DNA of 64,000 nucleotides from contig NZ_LZIF01000005.1 in assembly GCF_001667145.1 (NCBI RefSeq), forward strand, positions 1-64,000, in the 5' to 3' direction. Every line of letters begins with the position of its first letter. Position 1 is the stretch's first letter. The DNA is from Mycobacterium sp. 852002-51971_SCH5477799-a. Its GTDB lineage: Bacteria > Actinomycetota > Actinomycetes > Mycobacteriales > Mycobacteriaceae. The translations under genes and the position numbers were made by a program. This document shows, one piece after another, positions 26,932-38,305 of the stretch. Under the pieces are notes generated by a model, which was given only the letters and a program-made list of their open reading frames with translations, ran no database searches and was not told the origin of the DNA.

Positions 26932-28511
26932 AAGGCGGCGGCCTGACCGTCCCGCCGCGGATCGCTGGCCGCGACATAGCCGCCCTCGAGACGCCAGATC
27001 GCCTGGCAGCTGCCGAATTGGTTGTAGTCGTCGACGGCAACCAGATCGTGTCCGCGCCGGCGCAACTCGTCCAGCGTCGAGGCCGGGAACCCTGTTTCGC
27101 AGCTGACCTGCATGCCCTCCACCCACCGAAACCGCGGGCCGTCGCACGCCGCCTGCGGGTTCTGCCCATGATCGGCGATGCGCACCATCACCTGCACGTG
27201 TCCCTGTGGCTGCATCATTCCGCCCATCACCCCGAAGCTCATCACCGCGGCGCCGTCTTTGGTCACAAATCCCGGGATGATGGTGTGGTACGGGCGCTTG
27301 TTCGGGCCCACTGCGTTCGGATGTCCGCGGGCCGCAACGAAATTCGCACCCCGGTTCTGCAGCGAGATCCCGGTGCCCCCCACCACCACACCCGAACCGA
27401 ACCCCATGTAGTTCGACTGGATCATCGACACCATCATCCCCCCGGCGTCGGCCGCGGTCAGATAGACGGTGCCGCCCGCAGGGGCGCCGGCGGCTGCCGG
27501 CCTGGCCCGCCCGCGGTCGATCAGCGCCGCGCGCCGCCTCAGGTACTCCGTGTCCATTAGCCGTTCCGGCCCCCACGGCATGTGCTCGATGTCGGCGACA
27601 TAAGCATGGGCGTCGGCGAACGCCAGCTTCACCGCTTCGATCTGCAGGTGCACGCTGTCGGCGGAATCCGCTGGCAGCGAGGCCATGTCGAAATGCTCGA
27701 GGATGCCCAGGGCGATCAGCGCGACGATCCCCTGCCCATTGGGCGGGATCTCGTGCACCGTATACCCGCGGTAGCCGCCGTCGACCGTACCGACCCAGTC
27801 GGCACGGTGAGCCGCCAGGTCACTGGCCCGCATGGCGCCCTCGTTGTCCAGCGCGTGCGCCTCGAGTTTGGCGGCCAGTTCCCCACGGTAGAACGCCTCG
27901 CCGTTGGTCGCGGCGATCGTCTCGAGGGTTGCAGCATGATCGGGCAAACTGAATCGCTCGCCGGGTCTCGGCGCCCGCCCGCCGGGCAGAAACGCCTGGG
28001 CGAAGCCCGGCTGCTTCTCGAACAGCGGAACCTGCGCCGCCCACTGCTCCGCGACCGTCGGAGAAACCAGGAATCCGTTGCGGCCGTAGCTAATTGCGGG
28101 TTCGAACAGCCGCTCGAACGGGAGCCTGCCGAACTTCGCATGCAGTTCCGTCCACGCCGACACCGCGCCGGGCACGGTCACCGAATTCCAGCCGAGGATC
28201 GGAACTTCCTTGCCGCCAAAGTATTCCGGTGTCCAGGCCGCGGGTGAGCGGCCTGAGGCGTTCAGCCCGTGCAACTGCTTGCCGTCCCACACGATGGCGA
28301 AGGCGTCCGAACCGATGCCGTTGGATACCGGCTCCACGATGGTCAGGGTGACGGCGGTGGCGATGGCCGCGTCCACCGCGCTGCCGCCCTGCGCGAGCAT
28401 CCGCAGGCCCGCCTGGGCGGCAAGCGGTTGCGATGTGCACACAACGTTTTCCGCCAGGATGGGCTTGCGCGGCCAGGCGTACGGGAAGGTCCAGTCGAAA
28501 GGTGCCGTCAC
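26928..28511 (-). CDS. ggtA: Gamma-glutamyltranspeptidase-family protein GgtA
   Basis: A 527-residue N-terminal nucleophile hydrolase related to gamma-glutamyltransferases and acylases. The self-processing site is seen as [18 protein letters not shown], in which the Thr of the TAAD segment is the probable nucleophile after cleavage into two chains. The GG motif appears in [17 protein letters not shown]. There is no clear signal peptide, unlike periplasmic GGTs. It matches Rv0773c in place. The substrate could be a gamma-glutamyl amide or another acyl compound. Confidence 0.93.
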   Translation of the reverse strand: MTAPFDWTFPYAWPRKPILAENVVCTSQPLAAQAGLRMLAQGGSAVDAAIATAVTLTIVEPVSNGIGSDAFAIVWDGKQLHGLNASGRSPAAWTPEYFGGKEVPILGWNSVTVPGAVSAWTELHAKFGRLPFERLFEPAISYGRNGFLVSPTVAEQWAAQVPLFEKQPGFAQAFLPGGRAPRPGERFSLPDHAATLETIAATNGEAFYRGELAAKLEAHALDNEGAMRASDLAAHRADWVGTVDGGYRGYTVHEIPPNGQGIVALIALGILEHFDMASLPADSADSVHLQIEAVKLAFADAHAYVADIEHMPWGPERLMDTEYLRRRAALIDRGRARPAAAGAPAGGTVYLTAADAGGMMVSMIQSNYMGFGSGVVVGGTGISLQNRGANFVAARGHPNAVGPNKRPYHTIIPGFVTKDGAAVMSFGVMGGMMQPQGHVQVMVRIADHGQNPQAACDGPRFRWVEGMQVSCETGFPASTLDELRRRGHDLVAVDDYNQFGSCQAIWRLEGGYVAASDPRRDGQAAAF

Positions 28512-28529
28512 CCCCGCGAGCCTAACTTG

Positions 28530-29444
28530 CTACGCCGTCAGCAGCGGTGCCATCCAGGTCAGCTCGGCGGGCAACTGCGAACTCCAGAAAGCCCCGTCGT
28601 GCCCACCGGGCGAGAAGCCACCCGCCGGCGGATTGGGCAGTTGCGCAATGAATTGCTTTGTCGCGCTGTAAAACGGATCGCTGTCGCCGCAGTCGATTCG
28701 GATGGGGATCGAGGCCAGGGCGGGCATGCCGAACACCGAGTTCGCCGCGAAGTCGTCCGGGCCGTCGAAGGCTCCGGGCGCGGCCGCACCCGAGGACATC
28801 CACAGCGCCGGGCTGACCGCGCAGATCGCCGCGGTGCGGGCCGGCCCCAACCGGCCGCCCAGCAGCAATGCCCCGTAGCCGCCCATCGACCAGCCCAGGA
28901 ACGCCACTCGCGAGGTGTCCAGGTTCTGGTTGCCCAACATCGGGATGAGCTCGTCGAGCACCATGGCGCCGCTGTCCTCACCGGAAGCCCGTTTGTGCCA
29001 ATAGCCGCCGCCGCCGTCGACGGCGACCACCGCGAATGGCGGCAGCCCGGCGTCGACGGCCTGTGCGAGACCGTGTTCGACGCCGCCCGCCATCACGGTG
29101 GACGCGTCACTGCCCTTGCCGTGCAGTGCGATCACGGGTCGCAGCGGTTTCGTCTGGCCCGGCGGACGGGCGATGGCCCAGTTCGTGTTCACCCCACCGC
29201 GTGCGGCGGAGACGAAGGAACCGGTCACCATGGTGGGCGCGGCCGCCGGCGGTGGAGCCGGATCGCGAGGTGGGTTCGGCGGCGGCGCGAACGGCACCTG
29301 GGTGCCGGCCGTCGACACCGGCATGGCGTGAGATGTGCGTGGCTCTAACAGGATGTCGAGCCCGTAGGCGCCCACCGCCCCCACGGCCGCGCTGGCGCCG
29401 AGGCCGAGCAGGGCGCGTCGGCTCAAGTCGGGCATGCGGGCCAT
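28530..29444 (-). CDS. Exported esterase-like protein with Tat signal (Rv0774c-like)
   Basis: A 304-residue alpha/beta hydrolase of the esterase D type. The start is a twin-arginine-like signal (SRRALLGLGASAAVGAVGAYG) followed by a Pro-rich linker (PFAPPPNPPRDPAPPPAAA). The nucleophile elbow is GWSMGGYGALLLG, with the acid in IDCGDSDPFY and His in SPGGHDGAFW. M. tuberculosis Rv0774c has the same size and is reported as an exported or surface esterase. ATG 29444 was chosen over 29435. It is divergent from the TetR gene by 64 bp, which likely regulates it. Confidence 0.9.
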   Translation of the reverse strand: MARMPDLSRRALLGLGASAAVGAVGAYGLDILLEPRTSHAMPVSTAGTQVPFAPPPNPPRDPAPPPAAAPTMVTGSFVSAARGGVNTNWAIARPPGQTKPLRPVIALHGKGSDASTVMAGGVEHGLAQAVDAGLPPFAVVAVDGGGGYWHKRASGEDSGAMVLDELIPMLGNQNLDTSRVAFLGWSMGGYGALLLGGRLGPARTAAICAVSPALWMSSGAAAPGAFDGPDDFAANSVFGMPALASIPIRIDCGDSDPFYSATKQFIAQLPNPPAGGFSPGGHDGAFWSSQLPAELTWMAPLLTA

Positions 29445-29508
29445 TATGCCCTGGCCGTTTGGCCGAAATGGCATCGCAGTACCACTTTGGCTGGCACGAT
29501 GGCTACTC

Positions 29509-30126
29509 GTGACTGCAGCGGTTACTCCAAAAGGAGAACGCCGGCGGTATGCGCTCGTCAGCGCCGCCGCGGAGCTGCTGGCCGAGGGCGGGTTCGAAGC
29601 GGTGCGGCACCGGGCGGTCGCGCGGCGTGCCGGATTGCCGTTGGCATCCACGACCTACTACTTCTCCTCGCTCGACGATCTGATCGCGCGCGCCGTCGAA
29701 CACATCGCCATGATCGAGGTGGCGCAGTTGCGGTCGCGGGTCAGCGCCTTGTCGCGGCGGCGCCGGGGACCGGAGACCATCGCCGAGGTGTTGGCCGATC
29801 TGCTCGTGGGCGACGTGTCCGGCCCGGGCCTTACCGAACAGCTGATCTCGCGCTACGAGCGTCACATCGCGTGCATCCGGCTGCCCGCGCTGCGCGACAC
29901 CATGCGTCGCAGCCTGCGCCAGCGCGCCGAGGCGGTGGCCGAGGCCATCGAGCGCTCGGGTCGCTCGGTGCACATCGAACTGGTGTGCACGCTGATCTGC
30001 GCGGTGGACGGTTCGGTGGTTTCGGCCCTGGTGGAGGGCCGGGATCCGCGTGCGGCGGCGCAGGGTGCGGTGGTCGACCTCATCGAGGTGCTCGCGCCGA
30101 TCGATCAGCGGCCCGTGCAGATCTGA
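29509..30126 (+). CDS. TetR-family regulator (Rv0775-like)
   Basis: A 205-residue regulator. The HTH region (residues about 30-55) reads FEAVRHRAVARRAGLPLAST then TYYFSSLDDLIARAVEH. GTG 29509 (VTAAVTPKGERRRYALV) gives the same length as M. tuberculosis Rv0775; an upstream ATG extends the frame but overlaps the start of the divergent esterase gene. The 64-bp spacer to the esterase makes that gene the probable target. Confidence 0.9.
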   Translation: MTAAVTPKGERRRYALVSAAAELLAEGGFEAVRHRAVARRAGLPLASTTYYFSSLDDLIARAVEHIAMIEVAQLRSRVSALSRRRRGPETIAEVLADLLVGDVSGPGLTEQLISRYERHIACIRLPALRDTMRRSLRQRAEAVAEAIERSGRSVHIELVCTLICAVDGSVVSALVEGRDPRAAAQGAVVDLIEVLAPIDQRPVQI

Positions 30127-30133
30127 CCGACCC

Positions 30134-30886
30134 CTATCCGCGGACCGGATCCACCGGCGGCGACGGCGTCACGATGTGTCCGGTGTCGGGGTCGCCGTAG
30201 ATCGTCACTTCCCCCGGCTGGCGCTGCGCATACAACGCCACGTAGGCGCAGACCACGGCGTCGACGGGATCCTCCGCGCGGCGCAGCTCGCTTTTGCGCT
30301 GCGCGGCCGCGACGGCCCGGCGCAGCGCGATCCACCCGTCGTGCCCGGTCACGCGGAGCGGTACCAGGGCGTGCGCCAGCCGCTCGACGCCGTCCATCAG
30401 CAGCAGCAGCTCGGATTTGAGCCCGTCGACGGTGCGCCCGGGCTTTGCCTTGTATTTGAGCGTGCGCTCCAACTGGAACAGGGCGACGGTGGCCGCATGC
30501 GGGTAGACCTCGATGGCGCGCCGCGCGGCCGGCGATCGCGGATCGAGATCCAGGCTCAGCGTCGCGGCCAGGCGGCCCGCGCGGGGGCCGGCGGCGAATT
30601 CGGGCTTTCCGGTGTTGCAGGGGTGGGTGCCGGCCTCGTACCTGCGGAAATCGCGGTTGAGCGCGTTCTCGGCCGGGCGCTGGCCGGTCGGGTTGTTCAC
30701 CACCAGCGGCGCATCGAAGGCGACCACGCAATCGCCCTGCACGTAGGGGCGCAACGCCGCCAGGATCTCGTCGTCGTCGCGGACCGCGCACACCCTCACC
30801 AGGGTGCCGGCGGAGTCCACCACCGCGACGCCGGTCGGGTTACGACCAGCCCACGCAAGGTCGACGCCGGCGAAGTACATCCGCAT
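30134..30886 (-). CDS. DUF429 protein, RNase H-like fold (Rv0776c-like)
   Basis: A 250-residue conserved protein. The opening MRMYFAGVDLAWAGRNPTG, with Asp on the first strand, and later VVAFDAPLVV and EDPVDAVVCAYVAL, each carrying Asp, match the acidic residues of DUF429 proteins, which resemble RNase H-like nucleases. No function is established. It is convergent with the TetR gene (7 bp) and divergent from purB (43 bp). Confidence 0.85.
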   Translation of the reverse strand: MRMYFAGVDLAWAGRNPTGVAVVDSAGTLVRVCAVRDDDEILAALRPYVQGDCVVAFDAPLVVNNPTGQRPAENALNRDFRRYEAGTHPCNTGKPEFAAGPRAGRLAATLSLDLDPRSPAARRAIEVYPHAATVALFQLERTLKYKAKPGRTVDGLKSELLLLMDGVERLAHALVPLRVTGHDGWIALRRAVAAAQRKSELRRAEDPVDAVVCAYVALYAQRQPGEVTIYGDPDTGHIVTPSPPVDPVRG

Positions 30887-30929
30887 AGGCTACGAGCGCG
30901 ACCGTAAGCTGTGTGTTCGTGAGGACCAA

Positions 30930-32348
30930 GTGAGCATTCCGAATGTGCTGGCCACTCGGTACGCCAGTGCCGAGATGGTCGCGATTTGGTCGCCGCAGGC
31001 CAAAGTCGTCGCGGAGCGGCGGCTGTGGCTGGCGGTGCTGCGCGCGCAGGCGGAGCTGGGTGTTGCGGTGCCTTCCGAAGCCGTCGCCGACTACGAGCGG
31101 GTGATCGAGGACGTCGATCTGGCGTCCATCGCGGACCGGGAACGGGCACTGCGCCACGACGTCAAGGCGCGCATCGAGGAGTTCAACGCCCTGGCCGGTC
31201 ACGAGCACGTGCACAAGGGCATGACCAGTCGCGACCTGACCGAGAACGTGGAGCAACTTCAGATTCGGCGCTCGCTGGAGCTGGTCTTCGGTCACGGCGT
31301 GGCCGTCGCCGCGCGGCTCGCCGAGCGGGCCGTGGCCTACCGCGACCTGGTGATGGCCGGACGCAGCCACAACGTCGCCGCGCAGGCGACCACGTTGGGC
31401 AAGAGGTTCGCCTCGGCGGCCCAGGAAACGCTGATCGCGTTGACCAGGCTGCGCGAATTGATCGACCGCTACCCGCTGCGCGGCATCAAGGGCCCGATGG
31501 GCACCGCGCAGGACATGCTCGACCTGCTGGATGGTGACGCGGCCAAGCTGGCCGAGCTCGAGCGGCGCGTAGCCGAATTCTTGGGTTTCGCAACGGTATT
31601 GACCAGCGTAGGGCAGGTGTATCCGCGTTCGCTGGACCACGACGTGGTTTCGGCGCTGGTGCAGCTGGGCGCGGGACCGTCATCGATGGCCCACACCATC
31701 CGGCTGATGGCCGGGCATGAACTGGTTACCGAGGGATTCGCGCCCGGACAGGTGGGCTCCTCGGCCATGCCGCACAAGATGAACACCCGCAGCTGCGAAC
31801 GAGTCAACGGGCTGCAGGTAGCGCTGCGGGGCTACGCCTCGATGGCCGCGGAACTGGCGGGGGCGCAGTGGAACGAGGGTGACGTGTTCTGCTCGGTGGT
31901 GCGCCGAGTGGCGTTGCCGGACAGCTTCTTTGCGATCGACGGGCAGATCGAGACGTTCCTGACGGTGCTCGACGAGTTCGGTGCCTATCCGGCCGTGATC
32001 GGCCGCGAGCTGGATCGCTACCTGCCATTCCTGGCCACCACGAAGGTGTTGATCGCCGCGGTGCGCGCCGGCGTGGGACGCGAGACCGCGCATCACGTGA
32101 TCCGCGAACACGCGGTGGCCACCGCACTGGCCATGCGCGAACACGGAGCCGAGCCCGACCTGTTGGAGCGCCTGGCCGCCGACGAACGCCTGCCGCTGGA
32201 CCGGGCCGCTCTGGACGCCGCGCTGGCCGACAAGAAGGCTTTCACCGGTGCCGCCGGTGACCAGGTGGACGAGGTGGCGGCGCAGGTCGACGCGCTGGTG
32301 AACCGCTACCCGGACGCGGCCAAGTACGCCCCGGGCGCGATCCTGTGA
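30930..32348 (+). CDS. purB: Adenylosuccinate lyase PurB
   Basis: A 472-residue lyase of the fumarase/aspartase superfamily. It removes fumarate from SAICAR and from adenylosuccinate, steps 8 and 12 of purine synthesis. The signature loop [19 protein letters not shown] contains the catalytic Ser. Conserved [13 protein letters not shown] and [12 protein letters not shown] precede it. GTG 30930 gives the M. tuberculosis length; GAGGACC sits just upstream. The stop overlaps cyp126 by 4 nt. Confidence 0.98.
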   Translation: MSIPNVLATRYASAEMVAIWSPQAKVVAERRLWLAVLRAQAELGVAVPSEAVADYERVIEDVDLASIADRERALRHDVKARIEEFNALAGHEHVHKGMTSRDLTENVEQLQIRRSLELVFGHGVAVAARLAERAVAYRDLVMAGRSHNVAAQATTLGKRFASAAQETLIALTRLRELIDRYPLRGIKGPMGTAQDMLDLLDGDAAKLAELERRVAEFLGFATVLTSVGQVYPRSLDHDVVSALVQLGAGPSSMAHTIRLMAGHELVTEGFAPGQVGSSAMPHKMNTRSCERVNGLQVALRGYASMAAELAGAQWNEGDVFCSVVRRVALPDSFFAIDGQIETFLTVLDEFGAYPAVIGRELDRYLPFLATTKVLIAAVRAGVGRETAHHVIREHAVATALAMREHGAEPDLLERLAADERLPLDRAALDAALADKKAFTGAAGDQVDEVAAQVDALVNRYPDAAKYAPGAIL

Positions 32349-33601
32349 CGCTGGCGGGCGCGCTCGCCGAAATCGATTTCACCGATCTGGACAACTTCGC
32401 CAACGGATTTCCGCACGATCTGTTCGCGATCCACCGTCGTGAGGCGCCGGTGTACTGGCACGCACCGACCGACAACACCCCGGACGGCGAAGGCTTCTGG
32501 TCGGTGGCCACCTACGCGGAAACGCTTGAGGTGCTGAAGGATCCGGTGACCTATTCATCGGTCACGGGTGGCTCGCGGCCGTACGGCGGCACGCTGTTGC
32601 AGGATTTGTCGATCGCGGGTCAGGTGCTCAACATGATGGACGATCCGCGGCATTCACAGATTCGGCGCCTGGTCAGCTCGGGGTTGACACCGCGGATGAT
32701 CAGGCTGGTCGAGGACGACCTGCGGACCAGGGCGCGCCGGCTGCTGGACGCGGTGGTGCCCGGCGAGCCGTTCGACTTCCTGGTGGACATCGCCGCCGAA
32801 TTGCCGATGCAGATGATCTGCATCCTGCTGGGAGTGCCTGAATCCGAACGGCATTGGCTGTTCGAGGCGATCGAGCCGCAGTTCGACTTCGGCGGCTCGC
32901 GCAAGGCGTCGCTGTCGCAGCTCTCTGTCGAAGAGGCCGGGTCGCGGATGTATCAGTACGGCCAGCGGCTGATCGCGTCCAAGCGCGAAAAGCCCACCGA
33001 CGACATGTTGTCGGTCGTCGCGAACGCGATGCTGGATGACTGCGACAGCGGTGCCGGATCGGCCCTATCCGACCTCGAGCTGTACCTGTTCTTCAGTCTG
33101 TTGTTCAGCGCCGGCGCCGAGACGACGCGCAACGCGGTGGCGGGCGGCCTGCTGGCGTTGGCCCACCATCCGCACCAATTGCAGTCGCTACGAGGCGATC
33201 TCGATGTGCTGCCCACGGCCGTCGAGGAGATGGTGCGGTGGACGTCGCCGTCGCCCTCCAAGCGTCGCACCGCCACTCGCGCCGTAACCCTGGCCGGGCA
33301 GTCGATCGAGGTGGGGCAGAAAATACAGATCTGGGAAGGCTCGGCGAATCGTGACGCCGGGGTGTTCGGGAACGCCGACGAATTCGATATCTCGCGGAAG
33401 CCGAATCCGCATCTGGGCTTCGGTCAGGGCGTGCACTACTGCCTGGGTGCCAATCTAGCCCGGCTGGAACTGCGGGTGTTGTTCGAAGAGCTGCTGTCTC
33501 GCTTCGGCGGGGTGCGAGTTGTCCGGCCGGTCGAATGGACCCGCAGCAATCGGCACACCGGCATCCGGCACCTCGTCGTTGAGCTCCGCGAAGAACCGTG
33601 A
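32345..33601 (+). CDS. cyp126: Cytochrome P450 CYP126
   Basis: A 418-residue P450 equivalent to Rv0778. The I-helix is [16 protein letters not shown], the ExxR motif is [13 protein letters not shown], and the heme loop is [17 protein letters not shown] with Cys ligand. It is coupled to purB and to the downstream transporter by 4-nt overlaps (GTGA at both ends), so P450 expression follows purine synthesis. The natural substrate is unknown. Confidence 0.96.
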   Translation: MTLAGALAEIDFTDLDNFANGFPHDLFAIHRREAPVYWHAPTDNTPDGEGFWSVATYAETLEVLKDPVTYSSVTGGSRPYGGTLLQDLSIAGQVLNMMDDPRHSQIRRLVSSGLTPRMIRLVEDDLRTRARRLLDAVVPGEPFDFLVDIAAELPMQMICILLGVPESERHWLFEAIEPQFDFGGSRKASLSQLSVEEAGSRMYQYGQRLIASKREKPTDDMLSVVANAMLDDCDSGAGSALSDLELYLFFSLLFSAGAETTRNAVAGGLLALAHHPHQLQSLRGDLDVLPTAVEEMVRWTSPSPSKRRTATRAVTLAGQSIEVGQKIQIWEGSANRDAGVFGNADEFDISRKPNPHLGFGQGVHYCLGANLARLELRVLFEELLSRFGGVRVVRPVEWTRSNRHTGIRHLVVELREEP

Positions 33602-34617
33602 CGATCCGGTTCGCCGACGTCGAGCCCTCACCCGATGTGTTCGCGGCGGTGATGGCGACGGGAATACTGTCGATCGACGCGCACAATCATGGGTACCGGT
33701 TGATCAGCGACACGATGGGTGTCATCGCCACTGCCGGGCTGTTGTTTCTGGTTGCCCTGGTCGCCGCGAAGGCCGCCACCCCGGGCCAAGGGTTGCGTTG
33801 GGACTTCACCGACCCCAACGTCACGCTGCGACTGATCACGTTCGTCGCCGCCTGTGCGGTAATCGACACTCGCTTGTCGTCGAACGTGTGGGTGGCGCGG
33901 ATCCTCGGCGGGGTCGGCCTGGCGGCCTGGCTGATACTGATCCTGTTCAGCGCGCGAAATATGTTGGCGCACCGGTGGACCGAGCTGCGCGACCGCGCCC
34001 ACGGCCCCTGGCAACTGGGCAGTGTGGGAACCTCCGGTTTGGCGATCGTGATCGCCCGGGCGGCCCGACAAACCGGCCATCACTGGTGGCTGGCGGTGGC
34101 CGTGGCCGGATGGGTGGCGGCGCTGTGCATCTATGGCCTGATGACGTGGCTGACCATGTGGCGTGTGGTGAACGAACGACAGGACCGCGACGGCTTCGAA
34201 CCCGACACCTGGCTCCTGATGGGCGCCATGGCGATTGCGACGCTGGCCGGCGACAACATCCACGCCGTGGCTCCCGCATGGCTGGGCGGCCCGGTGCGCG
34301 CGGTCATGATCGTGACGTGGATGACGGCCACGCTGTGGATACCGCCGCTGATCTACTTTGCGCTGCACCGCATCAGGCGGTACCCCAACATGCTGAGATT
34401 CGCCGGTGTGTGGTGGGCCTTCGTGTTTCCGTTGGGCATGTACTCCGCGGCCAGCTTCGCCATGGCGCGCGTGTTCGATCAGCCGTCGCTGTTCACCGTT
34501 TCGCTGGTGTTCTTCTGGGATGCGATGGCCGCGTGGCTCGTTGTGGTCGTCGCCGGGCTACTGCTCTTGTCGCGGGCGCTGCTGACTCCCGCGGACCGCG
34601 ATACCGGCCGACCGTAG
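33598..34617 (+). CDS. TDT/SLAC1-family membrane transporter
   Basis: A 339-residue protein with about ten hydrophobic helices from residue 15 to the C-terminus. The opening [19 protein letters not shown] is the first helix of the tellurite-resistance/dicarboxylate transporter (TehA/SLAC1) family, which conducts anions such as sulfite, nitrate or malate. It starts at GTG 33598, overlapping cyp126. I do not recall it between Rv0778 and Rv0779c in M. tuberculosis, so it looks like an added or lost gene. Its 3' end overlaps the convergent Rv0779c-like gene by 60 nt. Confidence 0.85.
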   Translation: MTIRFADVEPSPDVFAAVMATGILSIDAHNHGYRLISDTMGVIATAGLLFLVALVAAKAATPGQGLRWDFTDPNVTLRLITFVAACAVIDTRLSSNVWVARILGGVGLAAWLILILFSARNMLAHRWTELRDRAHGPWQLGSVGTSGLAIVIARAARQTGHHWWLAVAVAGWVAALCIYGLMTWLTMWRVVNERQDRDGFEPDTWLLMGAMAIATLAGDNIHAVAPAWLGGPVRAVMIVTWMTATLWIPPLIYFALHRIRRYPNMLRFAGVWWAFVFPLGMYSAASFAMARVFDQPSLFTVSLVFFWDAMAAWLVVVVAGLLLLSRALLTPADRDTGRP

Positions 34618-35202
34618 TTCGAGCGCGACCAGGGCCCCGATGGTGGCCGGATCCTCACGGCGCCATCCGCCAACCGGATCCGCGCTGACGGCGATCAACT
34701 TGCGGGGCGGACGGTTGGTCAGCGCGCGCAGCGCAAGCAATTGCGCACCGGCCGGGGTTGCGGCCAGAGCGGTCACGGTCAACTTGCGCCGAAAGAACCG
34801 CAGCCGCAGAAACAGCCACGGTACTACCGCGACCAGGAGCGGCACCGCGACAACGGCCATCGCGAGCAGCACCGCGAGCCAGCTCGCCGCGCTGTCCAGA
34901 TCATGGCCCGCGCCGGCGATGTCCAGCGCGGCGTGGCTGGCGGAGTTGAGCGGCTTGCTCACCGTGTCGCCCACCACCGGAATGTGCTGGGCTCCGTGGC
35001 CGGCGGACGCGAGGTTGCCGGCGATCCCGTTCGCGCCGGTCTCGACCTGCCGGCCGGCGTCGGCGATGGTGGCGATCGCGTCGTAGACGGCTAGGCCGAC
35101 GAGCAGCCAGAGCACCGTCCACACGACGACGGCGAGGTCGCTGAACAGCTGGACAGCCAGCCGGCCGGGCCTGGTGGAGTAGGGCAGAAACCGCGGTGTC
35201 AT
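34558..35202 (-). CDS. Membrane protein of unknown function (Rv0779c-like)
   Basis: A 214-residue protein with a membrane helix at about 21-46 (VVVWTVLWLLVGLAVYDAI), an external loop with several Gly and His, and a second helix at about 112-137 (AVLLAMAVVAVPLLVAVVP). A basic cytoplasmic tail follows (RLRFFRRKL, then NRPPRKLIAV). The family is conserved in mycobacteria without a function. It is divergent from purC by 52 bp and overlaps the end of the TDT transporter gene. Confidence 0.85.
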   Translation of the reverse strand: MTPRFLPYSTRPGRLAVQLFSDLAVVVWTVLWLLVGLAVYDAIATIADAGRQVETGANGIAGNLASAGHGAQHIPVVGDTVSKPLNSASHAALDIAGAGHDLDSAASWLAVLLAMAVVAVPLLVAVVPWLFLRLRFFRRKLTVTALAATPAGAQLLALRALTNRPPRKLIAVSADPVGGWRREDPATIGALVALELRSAGIAVRGSQQRPRQEQ

Positions 35203-35242
35203 AGCCCCGATCCCAGCACAAAGCCGGTTGGCGGGTGCCCGA

Positions 35243-35248
35243 TAGGCT
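35243..35248 (+). promoter_or_regulatory. -10-like box of purC
   Basis: TAGGCT fits TANNNT and ends 6 nt before ATG 35255, with no ribosome-binding site between. A leaderless start is likely, as for purD and purL. Confidence 0.5.
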
Positions 35249-35254
35249 GACCGG

Positions 35255-36145
35255 ATGCCTGCACTGTCCGACTACCAGCATCTGGCCAGCGGCAAGGTCC
35301 GCGAGCTGTATCGCATCGACGACGAGCACCTGCTGCTCGTCGCCACGGACCGAATCTCGGCGTACGACTTCGTCCTGGACAGCACTATCCCGGACAAGGG
35401 CCGCATCCTCACCGCGATGAGCGTCTTCTTCTTCGGACTCGTCGACGCCCCCAACCACTTGGCCGGGCCGCCGGACGATCCACGCATTCCCGACGAGGTC
35501 CTGGGCCGCGCGCTGGTGGTGCACCAGCTGGAAATGCTTCCGATCGAATGCGTGGCGCGCGGCTACCTGACCGGCTCGGGATTGCTGGATTACCAGGCGA
35601 CCGGAACGGTCTGCGGCATCACGCTGCCGCCGGGACTGGTCGAAGCCAGCAGGTTCGCCCAACCCCTGTTCACCCCCGCGACGAAAGCCGCACTGGGCGA
35701 CCACGACGAGAACATTCCGTTCGCGCGGGTCATCGAGATGGTCGGTCCCGTGCCCGCCAATCAACTCCGCGACCGCACATTGCAAATCTATGTTCAGGCC
35801 GCCGATCACGCGCTCCGGAAGGGAATCATCATCGCCGACACCAAGTTCGAGTTCGGCACCGACCGAGACGGCAACCTGCTGCTGGCCGATGAGATCTTCA
35901 CCCCGGATTCGTCCCGCTACTGGCCGGCCGACGAGTACCAGGAGGGCGTCGTCCAGAACAGCTTCGACAAACAGTTCGTCCGCAACTGGCTGACCGGCCC
36001 CGAGTCGGGCTGGGACCGGCACGGCTCACAACCGCCGCCACCGCTGCCGGAACCCATCATCGATGCCACCCGTGATCGGTATATCGAAGCCTACGAACGC
36101 ATTTCCGGCCTGAGCTTCGACGGCTGGATCGGTCCCCCCGCATGA
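35255..36145 (+). CDS. purC: SAICAR synthetase PurC
   Basis: A 296-residue ligase that joins aspartate to CAIR with ATP in purine synthesis. Motifs seen are [50 protein letters not shown] and [16 protein letters not shown]. Length is as in M. tuberculosis PurC (297). The 3' end overlaps the oligopeptidase gene by 4 nt (ATGA), so the two are co-translated. Confidence 0.98.
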   Translation: MPALSDYQHLASGKVRELYRIDDEHLLLVATDRISAYDFVLDSTIPDKGRILTAMSVFFFGLVDAPNHLAGPPDDPRIPDEVLGRALVVHQLEMLPIECVARGYLTGSGLLDYQATGTVCGITLPPGLVEASRFAQPLFTPATKAALGDHDENIPFARVIEMVGPVPANQLRDRTLQIYVQAADHALRKGIIIADTKFEFGTDRDGNLLLADEIFTPDSSRYWPADEYQEGVVQNSFDKQFVRNWLTGPESGWDRHGSQPPPPLPEPIIDATRDRYIEAYERISGLSFDGWIGPPA

Positions 36146-38265
36146 CCGAAGCGCACCTGGACGAATTGGAACCTCCTGTCGCCAAGCGAGTGGATAGCCG
36201 GCGCGAGCATCACGGCGACGTCTTCATCGATCCGTATGAGTGGCTGCGCGAAAAAGCCAACCCCGAAGTCATCGCCCACCTCGAGGCGGAAAACGCATAC
36301 GCCGATCGGATGACCGCCCACCTCGAACCGCTGCGGCAACAGATCTTCGACGAGATCAAGGCGCGCACCAAGGAGACGGACCTGTCGGTACCGACCCGGC
36401 AGGGCGAGTGGTGGTACTACGCGCGCACCTACGAGGGCAAGCAATACCGTGTCCAATGTCGTTGTCCGATAAGCGGCTCCGACGACTGGGATCCGCCGAC
36501 CCTGGACGAGAACACCCAGATACCGGGCGAGCAGATCCTGCTCGATTCCAATGTCGAAGCCGAGGGTCACGAGTTCTTCTCCCTCGGCGCCGCAACGGTG
36601 AGCCTGGACGGGAATCTGCTGGCGTACTCGGTCGACACCCTCGGCGATGAGCGATACACGTTGCGGTTCAAAGACTTACGTACCGGCGAACTGCTTCCCG
36701 ACGAGATCGCCGACATCGGGGCCGGTGCGACATGGGCCGCCGACAACCGCACCATGTACTACCTGACCCTGGACGACGCCCACCGCCCCGACAAGGTGTG
36801 GCGGTATCGGGTGGGCTCCGGTGCCGAGTCGGAGCTGGTGTATCACGAAGCGGACGAAAAGTATTGGCTCGGCGTGGGGCTGACCCGCAGCGAGGCCTAC
36901 GTCTTCATCGCCTCGGGATCCTCGATCACCTCCGAGTATCGATACGCCGACGCCGCCGACCCGCAGGCCCGGTTCACCGTCGTGCTGCCCCGTCGCGAAG
37001 GCGTCGAGTACGCGGTCGAGCACGCGGTCATCGGTGGCCAGGACCGGTTCTTGATCCTGCACAACGACGGCGCGGTCAACTTCACTCTCGTTGAGGCGCC
37101 GGTCAGCGATCCGGCCCGGCAGCGCACCCTGATCCCGCACCGCAACGACGTCCGGCTCGACGGTATCGATGCTTTCGCCGGCCTCCTGGTCGTCAGCTAT
37201 CGGCGCGAGGCATTGCCCCGGATGCAGCTGTGGCCCCTCAACGGGGACGGCACATACGCACAGCCCGAAGAAATTTCGTTCGACTCCGAGCTGATGACGG
37301 CCGGTCCCGCCGGCAACCCCAACTGGGCGGCGCCCAAGCTGCGGATCAGGGCGGGATCGCTGGTCACTCCGGCGCGGGTCTACGACATCGACCTCGCCAC
37401 CGGTGAACGCACCTTGCTGCGCGAGCAGCCCGTCCTCGGCGATTATCGGACGGGCGACTACGTGGAACGGCGTGACTGGGCGATCGCCGACGACGGCACC
37501 CGCATCCCGGTGTCGATCGTGCACCGCGCCGACATCGAATTCCCGGCACCGGCATTGCTTTACGGTTACGGCGCTTACGAGCTGTGCACCGACCCAAGCT
37601 TTTCCATCGCCCGGCTGTCGCTGCTGGACCGAGGCATGGTGTTCGCCATCGCCCACGTGCGTGGCGGCGGTGAGATGGGCCGGCTGTGGTACGAGCACGG
37701 CAAGCTGTTGGAGAAGAAGAACACCTTCACCGACTTCGTCGCGGTCGCAAGGCATTTGGTGGATGTCGGGGTCACCCGGGAGCGTCAGCTGGTGGCCCTG
37801 GGGGGCAGCGCCGGCGGTTTGTTGATGGGCGCGGTGGCCAATCTGGCGCCGGAGCTTTTCGCCGGCATTCTCGCGCAAGTCCCGTTCGTCGACCCGCTGA
37901 CCACCATTCTGGATCCCTCGCTGCCATTGACCGTCACCGAATGGGATGAATGGGGAAACCCATTGGCGGACAAGGACGTCTACTCCTACATGAAGTCCTA
38001 CTCGCCGTATGAGAATGTCGAGGCGAAGCGGTATCCGGCGATTCTGGCGATGACGTCGCTGAACGATACGAGGGTCTACTACGTGGAGCCGGCCAAATGG
38101 GTTGCGGCGCTGCGCCACGCCAACGGTGCCGGCAATCAGGTCCTGTTGAAGACCCAGATGAACGCCGGGCACGGCGGCGTCAGTGGCCGCTATAAGGGCT
38201 GGGAGGAAACCGCCTTCCAATACGCGTGGCTGTTGGCCGCGGCCGAGGCCCAGTCGTCGACCTAG
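36142..38265 (+). CDS. ptrB: Oligopeptidase B (prolyl oligopeptidase family), intact
   Basis: A 707-residue serine peptidase that cleaves short peptides after basic residues. The N-terminal beta-propeller spans about 80-420. The catalytic domain holds Ser556 in [13 protein letters not shown], Asp642 in [10 protein letters not shown] and His677 in [11 protein letters not shown]. In M. tuberculosis H37Rv the equivalent is annotated as two adjacent genes, ptrBa (Rv0781) and ptrBb (Rv0782). Here it is one open frame with all three catalytic residues. It overlaps purC by 4 nt. Confidence 0.96.
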   Translation: MTEAHLDELEPPVAKRVDSRREHHGDVFIDPYEWLREKANPEVIAHLEAENAYADRMTAHLEPLRQQIFDEIKARTKETDLSVPTRQGEWWYYARTYEGKQYRVQCRCPISGSDDWDPPTLDENTQIPGEQILLDSNVEAEGHEFFSLGAATVSLDGNLLAYSVDTLGDERYTLRFKDLRTGELLPDEIADIGAGATWAADNRTMYYLTLDDAHRPDKVWRYRVGSGAESELVYHEADEKYWLGVGLTRSEAYVFIASGSSITSEYRYADAADPQARFTVVLPRREGVEYAVEHAVIGGQDRFLILHNDGAVNFTLVEAPVSDPARQRTLIPHRNDVRLDGIDAFAGLLVVSYRREALPRMQLWPLNGDGTYAQPEEISFDSELMTAGPAGNPNWAAPKLRIRAGSLVTPARVYDIDLATGERTLLREQPVLGDYRTGDYVERRDWAIADDGTRIPVSIVHRADIEFPAPALLYGYGAYELCTDPSFSIARLSLLDRGMVFAIAHVRGGGEMGRLWYEHGKLLEKKNTFTDFVAVARHLVDVGVTRERQLVALGGSAGGLLMGAVANLAPELFAGILAQVPFVDPLTTILDPSLPLTVTEWDEWGNPLADKDVYSYMKSYSPYENVEAKRYPAILAMTSLNDTRVYYVEPAKWVAALRHANGAGNQVLLKTQMNAGHGGVSGRYKGWEETAFQYAWLLAAAEAQSST

Positions 38266-38305
38266 GACGCTGCAGGCCGGCCGACGGTCCGCGCGAGCGA
38301 TCGCG

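Noticed and set aside
29446..29474. ATGCC ... GGCAT inverted repeat between the esterase and TetR genes
   Set aside because: Arms of only 5 bp with a long, asymmetrical centre; too weak to call an operator.
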